Assembly (NCBI RefSeq): GCF_005925345.1 | Contig: NZ_SSHJ01000005.1 | Coordinates: forward strand, 124,001 to 188,000 | Direction: 5' to 3' | DNA from: Pedobacter ureilyticus | Lineage (GTDB): Bacteria > Bacteroidota > Bacteroidia > Sphingobacteriales > Sphingobacteriaceae | DNA: 64,000 nt | Shown: piece after piece, positions 35,497-44,676 of the stretch | Layout of the letters: every line of letters begins with the position of its first letter | Numbering within the stretch: position 1 is the first letter of the stretch | Translations under genes and position numbers: made by a program | Notes under the pieces: generated by a model | Seen by the model: the letters and a program-made list of their open reading frames with translations, nothing else | The model's database searches: none | What the model was told of the DNA's origin: nothing

Positions 35497-36600
35497 ATGA
35501 ATAATTTCCCAAAAATTATCATATCCGGTGGTGGCACAGGCGGGCATATTTTCCCCGCCGTTGCTATCGCTAATGCCCTAAAGGCAGTTTCGCCGCAATG
35601 CGAAATCCTGTTTGTTGGGGCAGAAGGCCGTATGGAAATGGAGAAAGTTCCGGCGGCTGGGTATAAAATTGTGGGACTTAATATAAGTGGCATTCAGCGA
35701 GGTTCAATTTTTAAAAACCTTGGGCTGCCTTTTAAGGTTATAGGTAGTGTGCGCAAAGCGATGAAATTAATAGCCGATTTTAAACCCGATGCAGTAGTTG
35801 GCGTTGGTGGTTATGCTTCTGGTCCGTTGCTTTATGCGGCTTCCCTAAAAAACATACCTTATCTGATACAAGAACAGAACTCCTACGCAGGCATTACCAA
35901 TAAATTGTTGGGTAAAAAGGCCGCAAAGATTTGTGTAGCTTTTGATGGTATGGAAGCTTTTTTTCCGGCCGATAAGATTTTGAAAACTGGAAATCCAGTG
36001 AGGAAAAATATAGTAAGCATAGAAGGTAGAAGACATGCTGGCGCAGAACTGTTAAAACTCGATCCTTTGAAGAAAACTATTTTAGTTACTGGTGGAAGCT
36101 TAGGTGCAGGAACTTTAAACAAGGCAGTAGAAAAGCACTTGACTGAAATCATTGCACAAGATGTACAGGTGATTTGGCAAACCGGCAAGTTCTACTACAA
36201 GGGTATTGTAGAAAGGTTGGGCCTAGAATACCATCCAAATGTGAGGATTTTAGAGTTTTTAAATCAGATGGATTTGGCCTATGCTGCTTCTGATGTAATA
36301 GTTTCTAGAGCTGGTGCGGGAACCATTGCCGAACTTTGCTTAATCAAAAAGCCTGTGATTTTAGTGCCATCGCCAAATGTTGCGGAAGATCATCAAACCA
36401 AAAATGCCTTGGCATTGGTAAAAGAAAATGCAGCTATACTGATTGCAGATACTGCGGCAGAAGATACTTTGGTAGCACAGGCATTAGAATTGCTAAACGA
36501 TAAAGAAAAATCAGCATTGCTGAGTGAAAATATAGGAAAAATGGCTTTTGCCAATGCCGATGAGGTAATAGCAAAGGAAGTGTTGAAATTGATAAAATAA
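35497..36600 (+). CDS. murG: UDP-GlcNAc:lipid I GlcNAc transferase
   Basis: A 367-residue GT28 enzyme. GGGTGGHIFPAVAIA is the first glycine loop, VGVGGYASGPLLYAA and IQEQNSYAGITNKLL belong to the acceptor domain, and TGGSLGAGTLNKAV with SRAGAGTIAELCLIKKPVILVP form the donor UDP-GlcNAc site. It makes lipid II at the inner face of the membrane. It is separated from ftsW by 108 nt containing AGCTAATTAGCTAAT words like those before murE. Confidence 0.96.
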   Translation: MNNFPKIIISGGGTGGHIFPAVAIANALKAVSPQCEILFVGAEGRMEMEKVPAAGYKIVGLNISGIQRGSIFKNLGLPFKVIGSVRKAMKLIADFKPDAVVGVGGYASGPLLYAASLKNIPYLIQEQNSYAGITNKLLGKKAAKICVAFDGMEAFFPADKILKTGNPVRKNIVSIEGRRHAGAELLKLDPLKKTILVTGGSLGAGTLNKAVEKHLTEIIAQDVQVIWQTGKFYYKGIVERLGLEYHPNVRILEFLNQMDLAYAASDVIVSRAGAGTIAELCLIKKPVILVPSPNVAEDHQTKNALALVKENAAILIADTAAEDTLVAQALELLNDKEKSALLSENIGKMAFANADEVIAKEVLKLIK

Positions 36601-36607
36601 GATATGA

Positions 36608-36681
36608 GAGCATAGATTTGAGATACGAGATTAACGAGTTGCCAAAAACTCAAATCTCATATCTCAAGTCTCAAATCTAAG
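36608..36681. repeat. Inverted-repeat spacer between murG and murC
   Basis: GATTTGAGATACGAGATT on the left and AAATCTCATATCTCAAG then TCTCAAATC on the right are approximately complementary, giving a possible stem across the 86-nt gap. TCTCAAATCT words recur within it. Confidence 0.55.
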
Positions 36682-36686
36682 AAGAA

Positions 36687-38039
36687 ATGGAACTGTCAAA
36701 CATCAATAGAGTTTATTTTGTAGGCATAGGAGGCATAGGCATGAGTGCGCTTGCCCGCTATTTCGCAAAACGTGGTTGCGTAGTTTGTGGCTATGATAAA
36801 ACTCGCACTGCTTTGACAAACCAACTCGAACAGGAAGGTATCTTGATCTCATTTTTAGATGAACACGAAACTATTCCTACTGCTTTTAGAGAGAAATTTG
36901 ATGATACGTTGGTGGTGTACACTCCAGCCATCCCCAAAGATTCTAGTATCCTTAACTTTTTTCTGAATAAAGGTTTCGATTTAAAGAAACGTTCGGAGGT
37001 GTTGGGAATTATTAGCGAAGGCATGTACTGTGTGGCCGTAGCTGGTACACATGGTAAAACTACTACCTCGTCTATGGTAGCGCATATTTTAACCGATACT
37101 GGTTTCGGTTGTACGGCATTTTTGGGTGGCATTACTACAAATTACAACAGTAATGTGCTGTATGGTAAAAATAATGTAGTGGTGGTAGAAGCCGATGAAT
37201 ATGATCGTTCATTCTTGACCTTGCATCCAGACGTAGCGGTAATTACTTCTATGGATGCCGACCATTTAGATATTTACGGCGATGAGAGTCATTTGCACGA
37301 ATCCTTTAATCTGTTTGCGGACCAATTGAAAGAAAACGGCCGCTTATTCATTAAAGATGGATTGCCAATTGCAGGTATTACCTATAGTGCAAATGGAACA
37401 TCAGCCATCAATGCTAAAAACATAAGAGTAGAAGATGGATGCTTTGTTTTCGATTTTGAGGATGGCTATACGACCATCAAAGATTTGAAACTGGCAATGC
37501 CGGGCAAACACAATGTAGAAAATGCTACAGCAGCTATTGGTGCTGCCTTAAGTTTGGGCATTAATCCAAAGCGTATTAAAAAGGCCATTGCGAATTTCAA
37601 AGGGGTTAAACGCAGGTTCGAAACCATCGTTAACACTAAGAAACACATTTATATTGATGATTATGCACATCATCCGGAAGAGTTAAGGGCTTGTTTTGAT
37701 GCGGTGAGGCAACTGCATCCAAATAAAAAGTTAACTGTAATTTTTCAACCACATTTGTTTACACGTACTCGTGATTTTGCTGATGATTTTGCCAATGTAC
37801 TGAGCACAGCTGATGAGATCATCTTGTTAGAGATTTACCCTGCTAGGGAGTTGCCGATTGAGGGGATTACTTCTCAGATGCTGTTAGATAAAATCACAAA
37901 TCATAATAAACAAATTTGCGCTAAGGAAAATGTAATAGAATTGATAAAAAGTAAGAATCCTGAACTAACTTTGACGGTTGGTGCGGGAGATATTGATACA
38001 CTAATTGAACCATTAAAAAATACCTTAACCCATGCTTAA
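36687..38039 (+). CDS. murC: UDP-MurNAc:L-alanine ligase
   Basis: A 450-residue Mur ligase. VYFVGIGGIGMSALARYFAK is the N-terminal UDP-binding loop, AVAGTHGKTTTSSMVAHIL the ATP loop, VEADEYDRSFL and TSMDADHLDIYGD the catalytic domain, and YIDDYAHHPEELRACF the C-terminal HHPEE motif typical of MurC. It adds the first L-Ala to UDP-MurNAc. It overlaps ftsQ by 8 nt. Confidence 0.96.
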   Translation: MELSNINRVYFVGIGGIGMSALARYFAKRGCVVCGYDKTRTALTNQLEQEGILISFLDEHETIPTAFREKFDDTLVVYTPAIPKDSSILNFFLNKGFDLKKRSEVLGIISEGMYCVAVAGTHGKTTTSSMVAHILTDTGFGCTAFLGGITTNYNSNVLYGKNNVVVVEADEYDRSFLTLHPDVAVITSMDADHLDIYGDESHLHESFNLFADQLKENGRLFIKDGLPIAGITYSANGTSAINAKNIRVEDGCFVFDFEDGYTTIKDLKLAMPGKHNVENATAAIGAALSLGINPKRIKKAIANFKGVKRRFETIVNTKKHIYIDDYAHHPEELRACFDAVRQLHPNKKLTVIFQPHLFTRTRDFADDFANVLSTADEIILLEIYPARELPIEGITSQMLLDKITNHNKQICAKENVIELIKSKNPELTLTVGAGDIDTLIEPLKNTLTHA

Positions 38040-39141
38040 AAGAATAAACTGGAAAGCGATTTTTAAAGGGTTTGCCTGGCTCGTATGCTTGGCAGGTGTA
38101 GTGGTATTGATGGGTTTTATTGATGCCAAGAAGAAATCGGTAAAGTGCGAAAAAATTGAAATACTTATTCCGGGAGCGGATAATTTTATCGAAATAGAAG
38201 AGATAGATGCCATCTTGAGGCAAAATCAGGGAGATTTAATTGGCAGAAATTTAGAAGGGATTAACCTACACGAAATTGAGAAAAGCATAGCTGCAAACCC
38301 TTACATTGGTTTTGTAAAAGTTTACGCCGATATGAACGGGACTGTTTTTGTAGAAGTGAAGCAGCGCCAGCCAGTATTGAGGATTTTAAATGCAGGTGGG
38401 CAAGATTACTACGTAGATAGCGATGGGTTGAAGATGCCAATTTCGCCAAATTTTACAGCAAATGTATTGGTGGCTACGGGTAATATTTTGGAAGGTTTTA
38501 ATGGTAGGGTAGATACTTTAATGACTTCTATCGCAAAAGATCTGTACAAAACGGCCGTGTTTGTAAAGAAGGACACCTTATGGGATGCACAGATTGAGCA
38601 ATTGTACATCAATGACAAAGCAGATATAGAAATGGTGCCAAGGGTTGGCAACCAGCGTATTATTTTAGGGAATGCGAAAAATATAGAAACTAAGATGAGC
38701 AATTTGCTGGCTTTCTACAAACAGGCAATGCCAAAAGTGGGTTGGAATGCATACCGCTCTATTAATTTGAAATATACTAATCAAATTGTTTGCGAGAAAA
38801 GAGATTCGTTAGCAATTAAAAAGATAGAAAAGCCGGTGCTACCCGATTCGATATCGGTGCAACGTGAGGCTATTGACCAACAAGTGAAGTCTGCTATTCA
38901 AGATGAAATTAGAAAGGCAACGCAGTTAGCTGCCGATGAAGCAAATAAAGAAGAGAAAAGGGAGAAAACATCAGCGCCTGCTAAAACAGAAAATGCAGCA
39001 GATAAAAATAAAGCTTCTAAAAGTAAAGAGGGTGTAAAGGAAACAGTAAAGAAAGAAAAAGAGAAAGAGACAAAAACAAGAGAACAAAAAACGGAAATGC
39101 TCTCGCAGAAGCAAGCAGCTACTAAAGAAAAAAGAAATTAG
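38032..39141 (+). CDS. ftsQ: FtsQ/DivIB-like division protein
   Basis: A 369-residue bitopic protein. One TM segment at about 14-32 (GFAWLVCLAGVVVLMGFID) is followed by a POTRA-like domain (KIEILIPGADNFIEIEEIDAIL, NLHEIEKSIAANPYIGFVKVY) and a beta domain. The last 80 residues are Lys/Glu/Ala-rich (EEKREKTSAPAKTENAADKN and onward), probably disordered, and absent from E. coli FtsQ. It recruits FtsL and the late divisome. The name rests on POTRA features and position between murC and ftsA. Confidence 0.9.
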   Translation: MLKRINWKAIFKGFAWLVCLAGVVVLMGFIDAKKKSVKCEKIEILIPGADNFIEIEEIDAILRQNQGDLIGRNLEGINLHEIEKSIAANPYIGFVKVYADMNGTVFVEVKQRQPVLRILNAGGQDYYVDSDGLKMPISPNFTANVLVATGNILEGFNGRVDTLMTSIAKDLYKTAVFVKKDTLWDAQIEQLYINDKADIEMVPRVGNQRIILGNAKNIETKMSNLLAFYKQAMPKVGWNAYRSINLKYTNQIVCEKRDSLAIKKIEKPVLPDSISVQREAIDQQVKSAIQDEIRKATQLAADEANKEEKREKTSAPAKTENAADKNKASKSKEGVKETVKKEKEKETKTREQKTEMLSQKQAATKEKRN

Positions 39142-39238
39142 TTTATCGTTTATCGTCTTTTGTTTATAGCGCAACAAACAACGAGCAACGGAAAACCAAA
39201 ATACAAACAACGAAAAAAATACTCAACAATAAATAATA

Positions 39239-40600
39239 ATGGTTATGGGCAAAGAAAAAACTACCATTCAATCTCCAATCGTAGTAGGACTAGATATTGG
39301 TACAACCAAGATCTGCGTAATCGTGGGGCGCAGAACAAATCATGGTAAAATAGAAGTCCTAGGTATTGGAAAGGCCGAATCTGCAGGTGTTACCCGTGGT
39401 GTGGTTTCTAATATTCAAAAAACAGTACAGGGCATTAATGCGGCAGTAGAAGTTGCTAGCTCACAATCAAACGTAGAGATACGTGTGGTAAATGTGGGTA
39501 TTGCAGGTCAACATATCAAGAGTTTGCAGCACCGAGGTATTTTAACCCGTAGAGAGTTGAATAACGAAATCAGCAAAAAAGATATTGATAAGTTAATTGA
39601 CGATATGTTCAAGTTGGTAATGCCTCCAGGCGAAGAAATTATTCATGTATTGCCGCAAGAATTTACGATCGATAACGAACCGGGTATCAAAGATCCGGTT
39701 GGTATGGCAGGAGTGCGTTTGGAAGCTAACTTCCACATCATTTCTGGTCAGGTAACTGCGGTTAAAAATATCATGCGTTGTGTAACCAATGCAGGTTTAC
39801 AAACCCAAGAGTTAATTTTAGAACCGTTGGCTTCTTCAGAATCGGTGTTGAGCGATGAAGAGAAAGAAGCAGGTGTTTGTTTGGTTGATATTGGTGGCGG
39901 TACAACTGATGTGGCTATTTTCCATGAAGGTATCATTCGTCACACGGCAGTTATTCCGTTTGGGGGTAACAGCGTAACCGAAGATATTAGAGAAGGCTGT
40001 TCGGTAATGCGTAACCAAGCAGAATTATTGAAAACTCGATTTGGTTCTGCCCTGGCCGAAGAGAACAAAGAGAATGAGATTATCTGCGTTCCGGGATTGC
40101 GTGGTCGCGAGCCAAAAGAAATTTCAGTGAAAAACCTTGCTTACATCATCCAGGCCCGTATGGAAGAAATTGTAGAGCATGTTTACTACGAAATTAAATC
40201 ATCAGGATACGAGAAACGCCTAATTGGTGGCGTGGTAATTACCGGTGGTGGTGCTTTGTTGAAACACCTGAACCAAATGGTAGAGTATGTGACTGGTTTA
40301 GATTGCCGAGTGGGATATCCCAACGAGCACTTATCTAAATACGAAGAAATGCCAAAAAATATCTACGACGATTTGAAAAGCCCAATGTATGCCACCTCTG
40401 TAGGTTTGTTGATTAAGGGTATTCAAAAAGCCGAGGATTTGCTGGAAGAAATGAAACAGCCTGGCGTGTTTGTAGAGAAACCAAAAGAAGTAAAAGAGAA
40501 AGCTAAGAGAAGCGGTTTGTTCGATAAATTATTAGGAAAAGCTACCGAATTTATCAAAGATGATATGAACGTAAGCGACGAAGATTATATCAAACCGTAA
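39239..40600 (+). CDS. ftsA: FtsA actin-like division protein
   Basis: A 453-residue actin-fold ATPase. IVVGLDIGTTKICVIVGRR is phosphate-1, VCLVDIGGGTTDVAIFHEG is phosphate-2, and GGVVITGGGALLKHLNQMVE is the adenosine motif; ISGQVTAVKNIMRCV belongs to the SHS2 1C region. The basic C-terminal part (RSGLFDKLLGKATEFIKDDM) could be the amphipathic membrane anchor, followed by a short acidic tail. It tethers FtsZ to the membrane. ATG 39239 and ATG 39245 are both possible starts. Confidence 0.95.
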   Translation: MVMGKEKTTIQSPIVVGLDIGTTKICVIVGRRTNHGKIEVLGIGKAESAGVTRGVVSNIQKTVQGINAAVEVASSQSNVEIRVVNVGIAGQHIKSLQHRGILTRRELNNEISKKDIDKLIDDMFKLVMPPGEEIIHVLPQEFTIDNEPGIKDPVGMAGVRLEANFHIISGQVTAVKNIMRCVTNAGLQTQELILEPLASSESVLSDEEKEAGVCLVDIGGGTTDVAIFHEGIIRHTAVIPFGGNSVTEDIREGCSVMRNQAELLKTRFGSALAEENKENEIICVPGLRGREPKEISVKNLAYIIQARMEEIVEHVYYEIKSSGYEKRLIGGVVITGGGALLKHLNQMVEYVTGLDCRVGYPNEHLSKYEEMPKNIYDDLKSPMYATSVGLLIKGIQKAEDLLEEMKQPGVFVEKPKEVKEKAKRSGLFDKLLGKATEFIKDDMNVSDEDYIKP

Positions 40601-40605
40601 TATTT

Positions 40606-40656
40606 TTCCACAATTTAGGAATTTTCCACATTCTTAACACTTGTGGAAAACGACTG
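40606..40656. promoter_or_regulatory. Cluster of TTTTCCACA boxes upstream of ftsZ
   Basis: TTTTCCACA occurs at about 40604-40612 and 40623-40631, and its complement TGTGGAAAA at about 40642-40650, all within the 129-nt ftsA-ftsZ gap. Each is one base from the DnaA box TTATCCACA. CTTAACAC and AGTGTTAA flank the last box as an inverted pair. Confidence 0.45.
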
Positions 40657-40729
40657 TTAAAAAAGTGTTAATATTACAAAAGGAATGAACAGCAAAAATT
40701 AGAAATTTAAACTACTGATTCATAACAAT

Positions 40730-42406
40730 ATGAAGTTCGAAATGTTAAAAGATAAATCTTCAATTATCAAAGTTATTGGTGTTGGAGGTGGTGGAGGTAA
40801 CGCGGTAAACCACATGTACCGTCAAGGAATTACTGGTGTAGACTTTATAATTTGTAATACTGATGCGCAGGCGTTGGAGTTTAGCCCTATTCCAAATAAA
40901 GTACAGTTGGGTGCAAGCTTAACCGAAGGAATGGGTGCTGGTTCTATCCCTGAAGTTGGTAAGAATTCTGCTATAGAAAATATAGAGGATATCAAAACCA
41001 TGTTAGGTCCACAAACCAAAATGCTTTTCATTACGGCTGGTATGGGTGGTGGTACTGGTACTGGTGCCAGTCCAATTATTGCTAAAGCGGCTAAAGAACT
41101 AGATATATTAACGGTAGCTATCATTACTACGCCTTTCTCTTTTGAAGGAAAAAGACGGAAAATGCAAGCTGACGACGGTTTGGAAGAACTAAAGAAATAC
41201 GTAGATTCTTACTTGGTAATCTCTAACGATAGACTGCGTGAGATTTTCGGAAACTTAACTTTAGGTTCAGCCTTTGCACAAGCAGACGATATTTTAACTA
41301 CAGCAGCCAAAGGTATTGCAGAGATCATTACCGTTCCGGGTTACATCAACGTAGATTTTAAAGATGTGCGTACGGTAATGAAAGAAAGCGGTGTGTGTAT
41401 CATGGGTAGTTATGCTGCCGATGGCGATAACCGTGCTTTGGCAGCAGTAGAAGGTGCGTTAGCTTCTCCATTATTGAAAGATAATGAGATTGAAGGCGCA
41501 AGATACATCCTTTTAAACATCAGTTCTGGTGTAAAAGAGGTAACCATGGACGAAGTTTCGATCATTACAGATTACATTCAAGATAAAGCTGGTTTAAGCG
41601 CCGATTTAATCTGGGGTAACTGTATCGATGAGAATTTGGGAGATAAGATTTCGGTAACAATTATTGCTACTGGTTTCCAAACTACAGAGCAAAGAGAGAA
41701 AGACAAGCAAAACGTTAAAAAGATTTCTTTGTTAACCCCTGAGGAAGCTCCTTTGGTAAGACCTGTAGAGCCAGTAAACTCGTTTATTACGCCAAAAGAA
41801 GCTCCAGTTAGTAACGAGCCTGTATTGAAAGTACAAGCAGAAGAAGCAAAACAACCAGATCTTTTCGGAGATTTGTTCAATATAGCTAAGCCTGCTCCGG
41901 TAGCAGCGGCGCCTGCACCAGCTCCAGAAGAAAATGGAACCGTTTTCCACCAGTTAGTTGAAGAAGAGGTGCCGCAAGAAGAGCCAAAGCAAGTTGAAGA
42001 ACCTGCTTTTCAGTTTGAAGTAAAAGTGGCAGAAACTGAATTTGTTTTTGAAACGCCGATAGCTACTATTCAAGAAGAAATTATTGAAGAAAGGCCAGTA
42101 GCTGCTGCTCCAGTGCAGGAAGAGTTTGGTGCAGACCAAGATAAAACAGACGAATCGATAGAAGAACAGCTTAGAAAATCTAAAGAAAGAATCTTAAGGT
42201 TAAAAGACCTAAGTATGAAACTAAGAACTACTAATGGTTTGCAAGAATTAGAAAATGTACCTGCATATCAGCGCAAGCAAATGCAGTTGCAACAAATCCA
42301 GCACTCGTCAGAGTCGCAAGTTTCTAGGTTTACCTTAACTAACGACGAAGATGGCGAGACAGGAATTAGACCTAACAACTCATTTTTGCATGACAATGTG
42401 GATTAA
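40730..42406 (+). CDS. ftsZ: FtsZ tubulin-like division GTPase
   Basis: A 558-residue protein, long for FtsZ (E. coli has 383). The GTPase domain has IKVIGVGGGGGNAVNHM, the tubulin signature GGGTGTG (106-112) and the T7 synergy loop region VDFKDVRTVM. From about residue 330 a 200-residue linker rich in Glu, Pro and Ala extends to a conserved-looking end (SRFTLTNDEDGETGIRPNNS). Such long linkers are known in Bacteroidota. It forms the Z ring that organises septation. A terminator follows 22 nt after the stop. Confidence 0.96.
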   Translation: MKFEMLKDKSSIIKVIGVGGGGGNAVNHMYRQGITGVDFIICNTDAQALEFSPIPNKVQLGASLTEGMGAGSIPEVGKNSAIENIEDIKTMLGPQTKMLFITAGMGGGTGTGASPIIAKAAKELDILTVAIITTPFSFEGKRRKMQADDGLEELKKYVDSYLVISNDRLREIFGNLTLGSAFAQADDILTTAAKGIAEIITVPGYINVDFKDVRTVMKESGVCIMGSYAADGDNRALAAVEGALASPLLKDNEIEGARYILLNISSGVKEVTMDEVSIITDYIQDKAGLSADLIWGNCIDENLGDKISVTIIATGFQTTEQREKDKQNVKKISLLTPEEAPLVRPVEPVNSFITPKEAPVSNEPVLKVQAEEAKQPDLFGDLFNIAKPAPVAAAPAPAPEENGTVFHQLVEEEVPQEEPKQVEEPAFQFEVKVAETEFVFETPIATIQEEIIEERPVAAAPVQEEFGADQDKTDESIEEQLRKSKERILRLKDLSMKLRTTNGLQELENVPAYQRKQMQLQQIQHSSESQVSRFTLTNDEDGETGIRPNNSFLHDNVD

Positions 42407-42427
42407 TGAGATGCGTTAAATAATGTT

Positions 42428-42462
42428 AAAAGCCTTGGTAATTTATGTTACCGAGGCTTTTT
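42428..42462 (+). terminator. Rho-independent terminator after ftsZ
   Basis: AAAGCCTTGGTAA (42429-42441) pairs with TTACCGAGGCTTT (42448-42460) across a TTTATG loop, followed by TTTTT. It closes the dcw cluster. Confidence 0.85.
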
Positions 42463-42487
42463 CGTGTCTAACGTCAAGTTTTAAGGG

Positions 42488-42518
42488 TTGCCAAATCGTG
42501 ATTTTAACCGTAAATTTG
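42488..42518 (+). promoter_or_regulatory. Promoter of the alpha-oxoamine synthase gene
   Basis: TTG at 42488-42490, then 20 nt, then TAAATTTG at 42511-42518: a full match to the Bacteroidota consensus. Transcription would start near 42525, about 42 nt before the start codon. Confidence 0.7.
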
Positions 42519-42566
42519 CGCTCAATTTACACATTACAATAACATTTTACATATAAATATAACACA

Positions 42567-43811
42567 TTGGATATTTTTGATAAAGTAGCAAAACGCATGG
42601 GGCCCCTTGGTCAACACCAAAAATGGTCGCATGGGTATTTTTCTTTTCCAAAATTAGAGGGAGAGATTGCACCACACATGAAATTTAACGGCAAAGAACT
42701 TTTGGTATGGAGCTTAAACAACTATTTAGGTTTAGCCAACCATCCAGAAGTAAGAAAAGCAGATGAGCAAGGCGCAGCCGATTTCGGTATGGCTTACCCA
42801 ATGGGTGCCCGTATGATGTCGGGTAACTCTAAGTACCATGAGCAACTAGAGCAAGATTTAGCAGCCTTTGTTGGCAAAGAAGACTCATTCTTGCTAAACT
42901 TCGGTTACCAAGGTATGGTTTCTATTATAGATGCTTTATTAGATAGAAATGATGTAGTGGTTTATGATGGCGAGTCGCATGCTTGTATTTTAGATGGACT
43001 ACGTTTACACATGGGCAAGCGTTTTGTGTACAAACACAATAACGTAGAAGATGCCCGCAAACAGTTACAAAGAGCTACTAAATTAGTTGAGCAAACGGGA
43101 GGTGGTATCCTGTTAATTACCGAAGGTGTTTTTGGTATGTCGGGTGCGCAAGGTAAATTAAAGGAATTAATTGAGCTTAAAAAAGAATTCAATTTCCGTT
43201 TGTTAATTGATGATGCGCATGGTTTTGGAACCATGGGTGCAACTGGTGCTGGTACACACGAGGCGCAAAACAGCATAGAAGGCGTAGACGTATATTTTGC
43301 TACCTTCGCCAAATCTATGGCGGGTATTGGGGCATTTGTTGCTTCTACTAAACAACTAACTGATTATTTCAGGTATAACATGCGTTCTCAGACCTTTGCA
43401 AAAGCTTTGCCAATGCCAATGGTATTTGGTTTAATGAAACGCTTAGAGCTGCTTAAAAACAGTCCTGAATTGAGAGAGAAACTTTGGACTATAGCTACTG
43501 CGCTACAAAGTGGTTTAAGAGAACGTGGTTTTGATATTGGCATAACCGATACTGTGGTTACTCCTGTGTTTTTCAAAGGAGATTTGGCAGAAGCTACTGC
43601 GCTAACACATGATTTGCGTCAAAATTATGGTATTTTCTGTTCTATCGTAATGTATCCAGTTATTCCCAAAGGGATGATAGAATTACGTTTGATCCCTACT
43701 GCTGTGCATACACTAGATGATGTTGAACTTACTTTAAGTGCATTTAGTGAAGTAGCTGCAAAGCTTAAAACAGGTTATTATCAACAAAATTTATTCCCTA
43801 CGGGAGAATAG
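42567..43811 (+). CDS. Alpha-oxoamine synthase family PLP enzyme (sphingolipid/sulfonolipid type)
   Basis: A 414-residue fold-type I PLP enzyme, starting with TTG at 42567 (MDIFDKVAKRMGPLGQHQKW). WSLNNYLGLANHPEV and GARMMSGNSKYHEQLE are family landmarks, GESHACILDG gives the PLP-stacking His138, LLIDDAHGFGTMG the Asp215/His218 pair, and ATFAKSMAG the Schiff-base Lys249. The family condenses an amino acid with an acyl-CoA or acyl-ACP, as in serine palmitoyltransferase, cysteate acyltransferase for sulfonolipids, KBL and BioF. I cannot tell Ser from cysteate as substrate. Members of this phylum make sphingolipids or sulfonolipids, so either is plausible. The gene is monocistronic, with its own promoter and terminator. 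Confidence 0.85.
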   Translation: MDIFDKVAKRMGPLGQHQKWSHGYFSFPKLEGEIAPHMKFNGKELLVWSLNNYLGLANHPEVRKADEQGAADFGMAYPMGARMMSGNSKYHEQLEQDLAAFVGKEDSFLLNFGYQGMVSIIDALLDRNDVVVYDGESHACILDGLRLHMGKRFVYKHNNVEDARKQLQRATKLVEQTGGGILLITEGVFGMSGAQGKLKELIELKKEFNFRLLIDDAHGFGTMGATGAGTHEAQNSIEGVDVYFATFAKSMAGIGAFVASTKQLTDYFRYNMRSQTFAKALPMPMVFGLMKRLELLKNSPELREKLWTIATALQSGLRERGFDIGITDTVVTPVFFKGDLAEATALTHDLRQNYGIFCSIVMYPVIPKGMIELRLIPTAVHTLDDVELTLSAFSEVAAKLKTGYYQQNLFPTGE

Positions 43812-43823
43812 GTTTTAAATCCG

Positions 43824-43855
43824 AAAAGGCTCCAGTTATATCGGAGCCTTTTTTG
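43824..43855 (+). terminator. Rho-independent terminator after the oxoamine synthase
   Basis: AAAAGGCTCC (43824-43833) pairs with GGAGCCTTTT (43843-43852) around AGTTATATC, followed by further T residues. Confidence 0.88.
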
Positions 43856-44027
43856 TTATCTTTTGATTTTCAAACGTTTTGCTGTTTATAAGTGGGGCTT
43901 TTGTGGAAAAAAAACGCAAAAACCCGTACCATTTATTTTCTTAAAAATTTTTTTATTAAAATAAACATCTTACTTTAGTAAGTGAGTATTAATCAAAACC
44001 TTAAAAACTAATAGGAGTATTTTTAAA

Positions 44028-44204
44028 ATGAAAAAATTTGCTGAAGTAAAAGCACTAGTAGCAGCTTTAGAAGCTGATGTGGACAAGTTCTATTCTAAAT
44101 CAAACAGCGCAGCTGGAACACGTGTACGTAAAGGGATGCAGGATTTAAAAAATCTGGCACAAAGTATTCGTTTAGAAGTGCAAGAAACTAAAAACAAAGC
44201 TTAG
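44028..44204 (+). CDS. Histone Hc1-like DNA-binding protein
   Basis: A 58-residue reading frame from ATG 44028 to TAG 44202-44204. It starts MKKFAEVKALVAALEADVDK and includes FYSKSNSAAGTRVRKGMQDL and KNLAQSIRLEVQETKNKA. This is the short Bacteroidota version of the histone H1/Hc1 family: helical, with basic residues spaced along one face but without the long Lys/Ala tail of chlamydial Hc1. It probably binds or organises DNA. AGGAG lies about 12 nt upstream. A hairpin terminator follows directly. The function is inferred from family resemblance only. Confidence 0.85.
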   Translation: MKKFAEVKALVAALEADVDKFYSKSNSAAGTRVRKGMQDLKNLAQSIRLEVQETKNKA

Positions 44205-44226
44205 TTATTAGCATCGTAAAAAAAAC

Positions 44227-44260
44227 AAAAAAGCACCTCTGACCAAGGTGCTTTTTTGTT
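44227..44260. terminator. Bidirectional terminator between Hc1-like and lipoprotein genes
   Basis: AAAAAAGCACCT (44227-44238) and AGGTGCTTTTTT (44246-44257) form a stem around CTGACCA. T-runs lie on both strands, so it can serve the Hc1-like gene and the convergent lipoprotein gene, whose stop is at 44264. Confidence 0.88.
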
Positions 44261-44263
44261 AGG

Positions 44264-44545
44264 CTAAAAACGTATAAATTTATGGTCATCTGGGTAAGTG
44301 CCTTCCTCAAATTTTACCAGCTTTTGTTTTTCAAAAACGAAGAACTTATACGCTTCAGTGATGTGGTTATAAGTTCTGTAAATTACTGCCGAACTATTTT
44401 GATCACCATAAACTTGTACCGCGGATTTGTTGAATCGCTTGAATTCTTGCTCTTCCATTCCGAGTGAAAACTTGGGTTCGTAGTATTGTACCACGTTGCA
44501 GCTCATTGTACCTAGTACAATAAGGATTAATAATAATTTTTTCAT
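44264..44545 (-). CDS. Small hypothetical lipoprotein
   Basis: A 93-residue protein with a signal peptide and lipobox (MKKLLLILIVLGTMSC, Cys16). The mature part (VVQYYEPKFSLGMEEQEFKR, then AVQVYGDQNSSAVIYRTYNH) is about 77 residues with alternating hydrophobic residues, suggesting a small beta-rich domain. Phrases such as SLGMEEQEF and FFVFEKQKLVKFEEG resemble the SmpA/BamE-like DUF group, where a short helix is followed by two strands and a G-x-F end; that is a weak resemblance. It is convergent with the Hc1-like gene and has no operon partner. Confidence 0.7.
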   Translation of the reverse strand: MKKLLLILIVLGTMSCNVVQYYEPKFSLGMEEQEFKRFNKSAVQVYGDQNSSAVIYRTYNHITEAYKFFVFEKQKLVKFEEGTYPDDHKFIRF

Positions 44546-44676
44546 TTGTGTGTTTTAAGTGTGTAGTTAAATATAAGCAATTAATACGCCTAGGGTTTAT
44601 GCTTTAATGACTTTACTTGTAACACTTTTATGATTGATTATTTATATAATTTGGAATCAAACTAATGCCATTGGGT

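Noticed and set aside
40604..40656. DnaA-box-like cluster considered as an origin of replication.
   Set aside because: No dnaA, dnaN or gidA nearby, no AT-rich unwinding region of usual length, and only three imperfect boxes.
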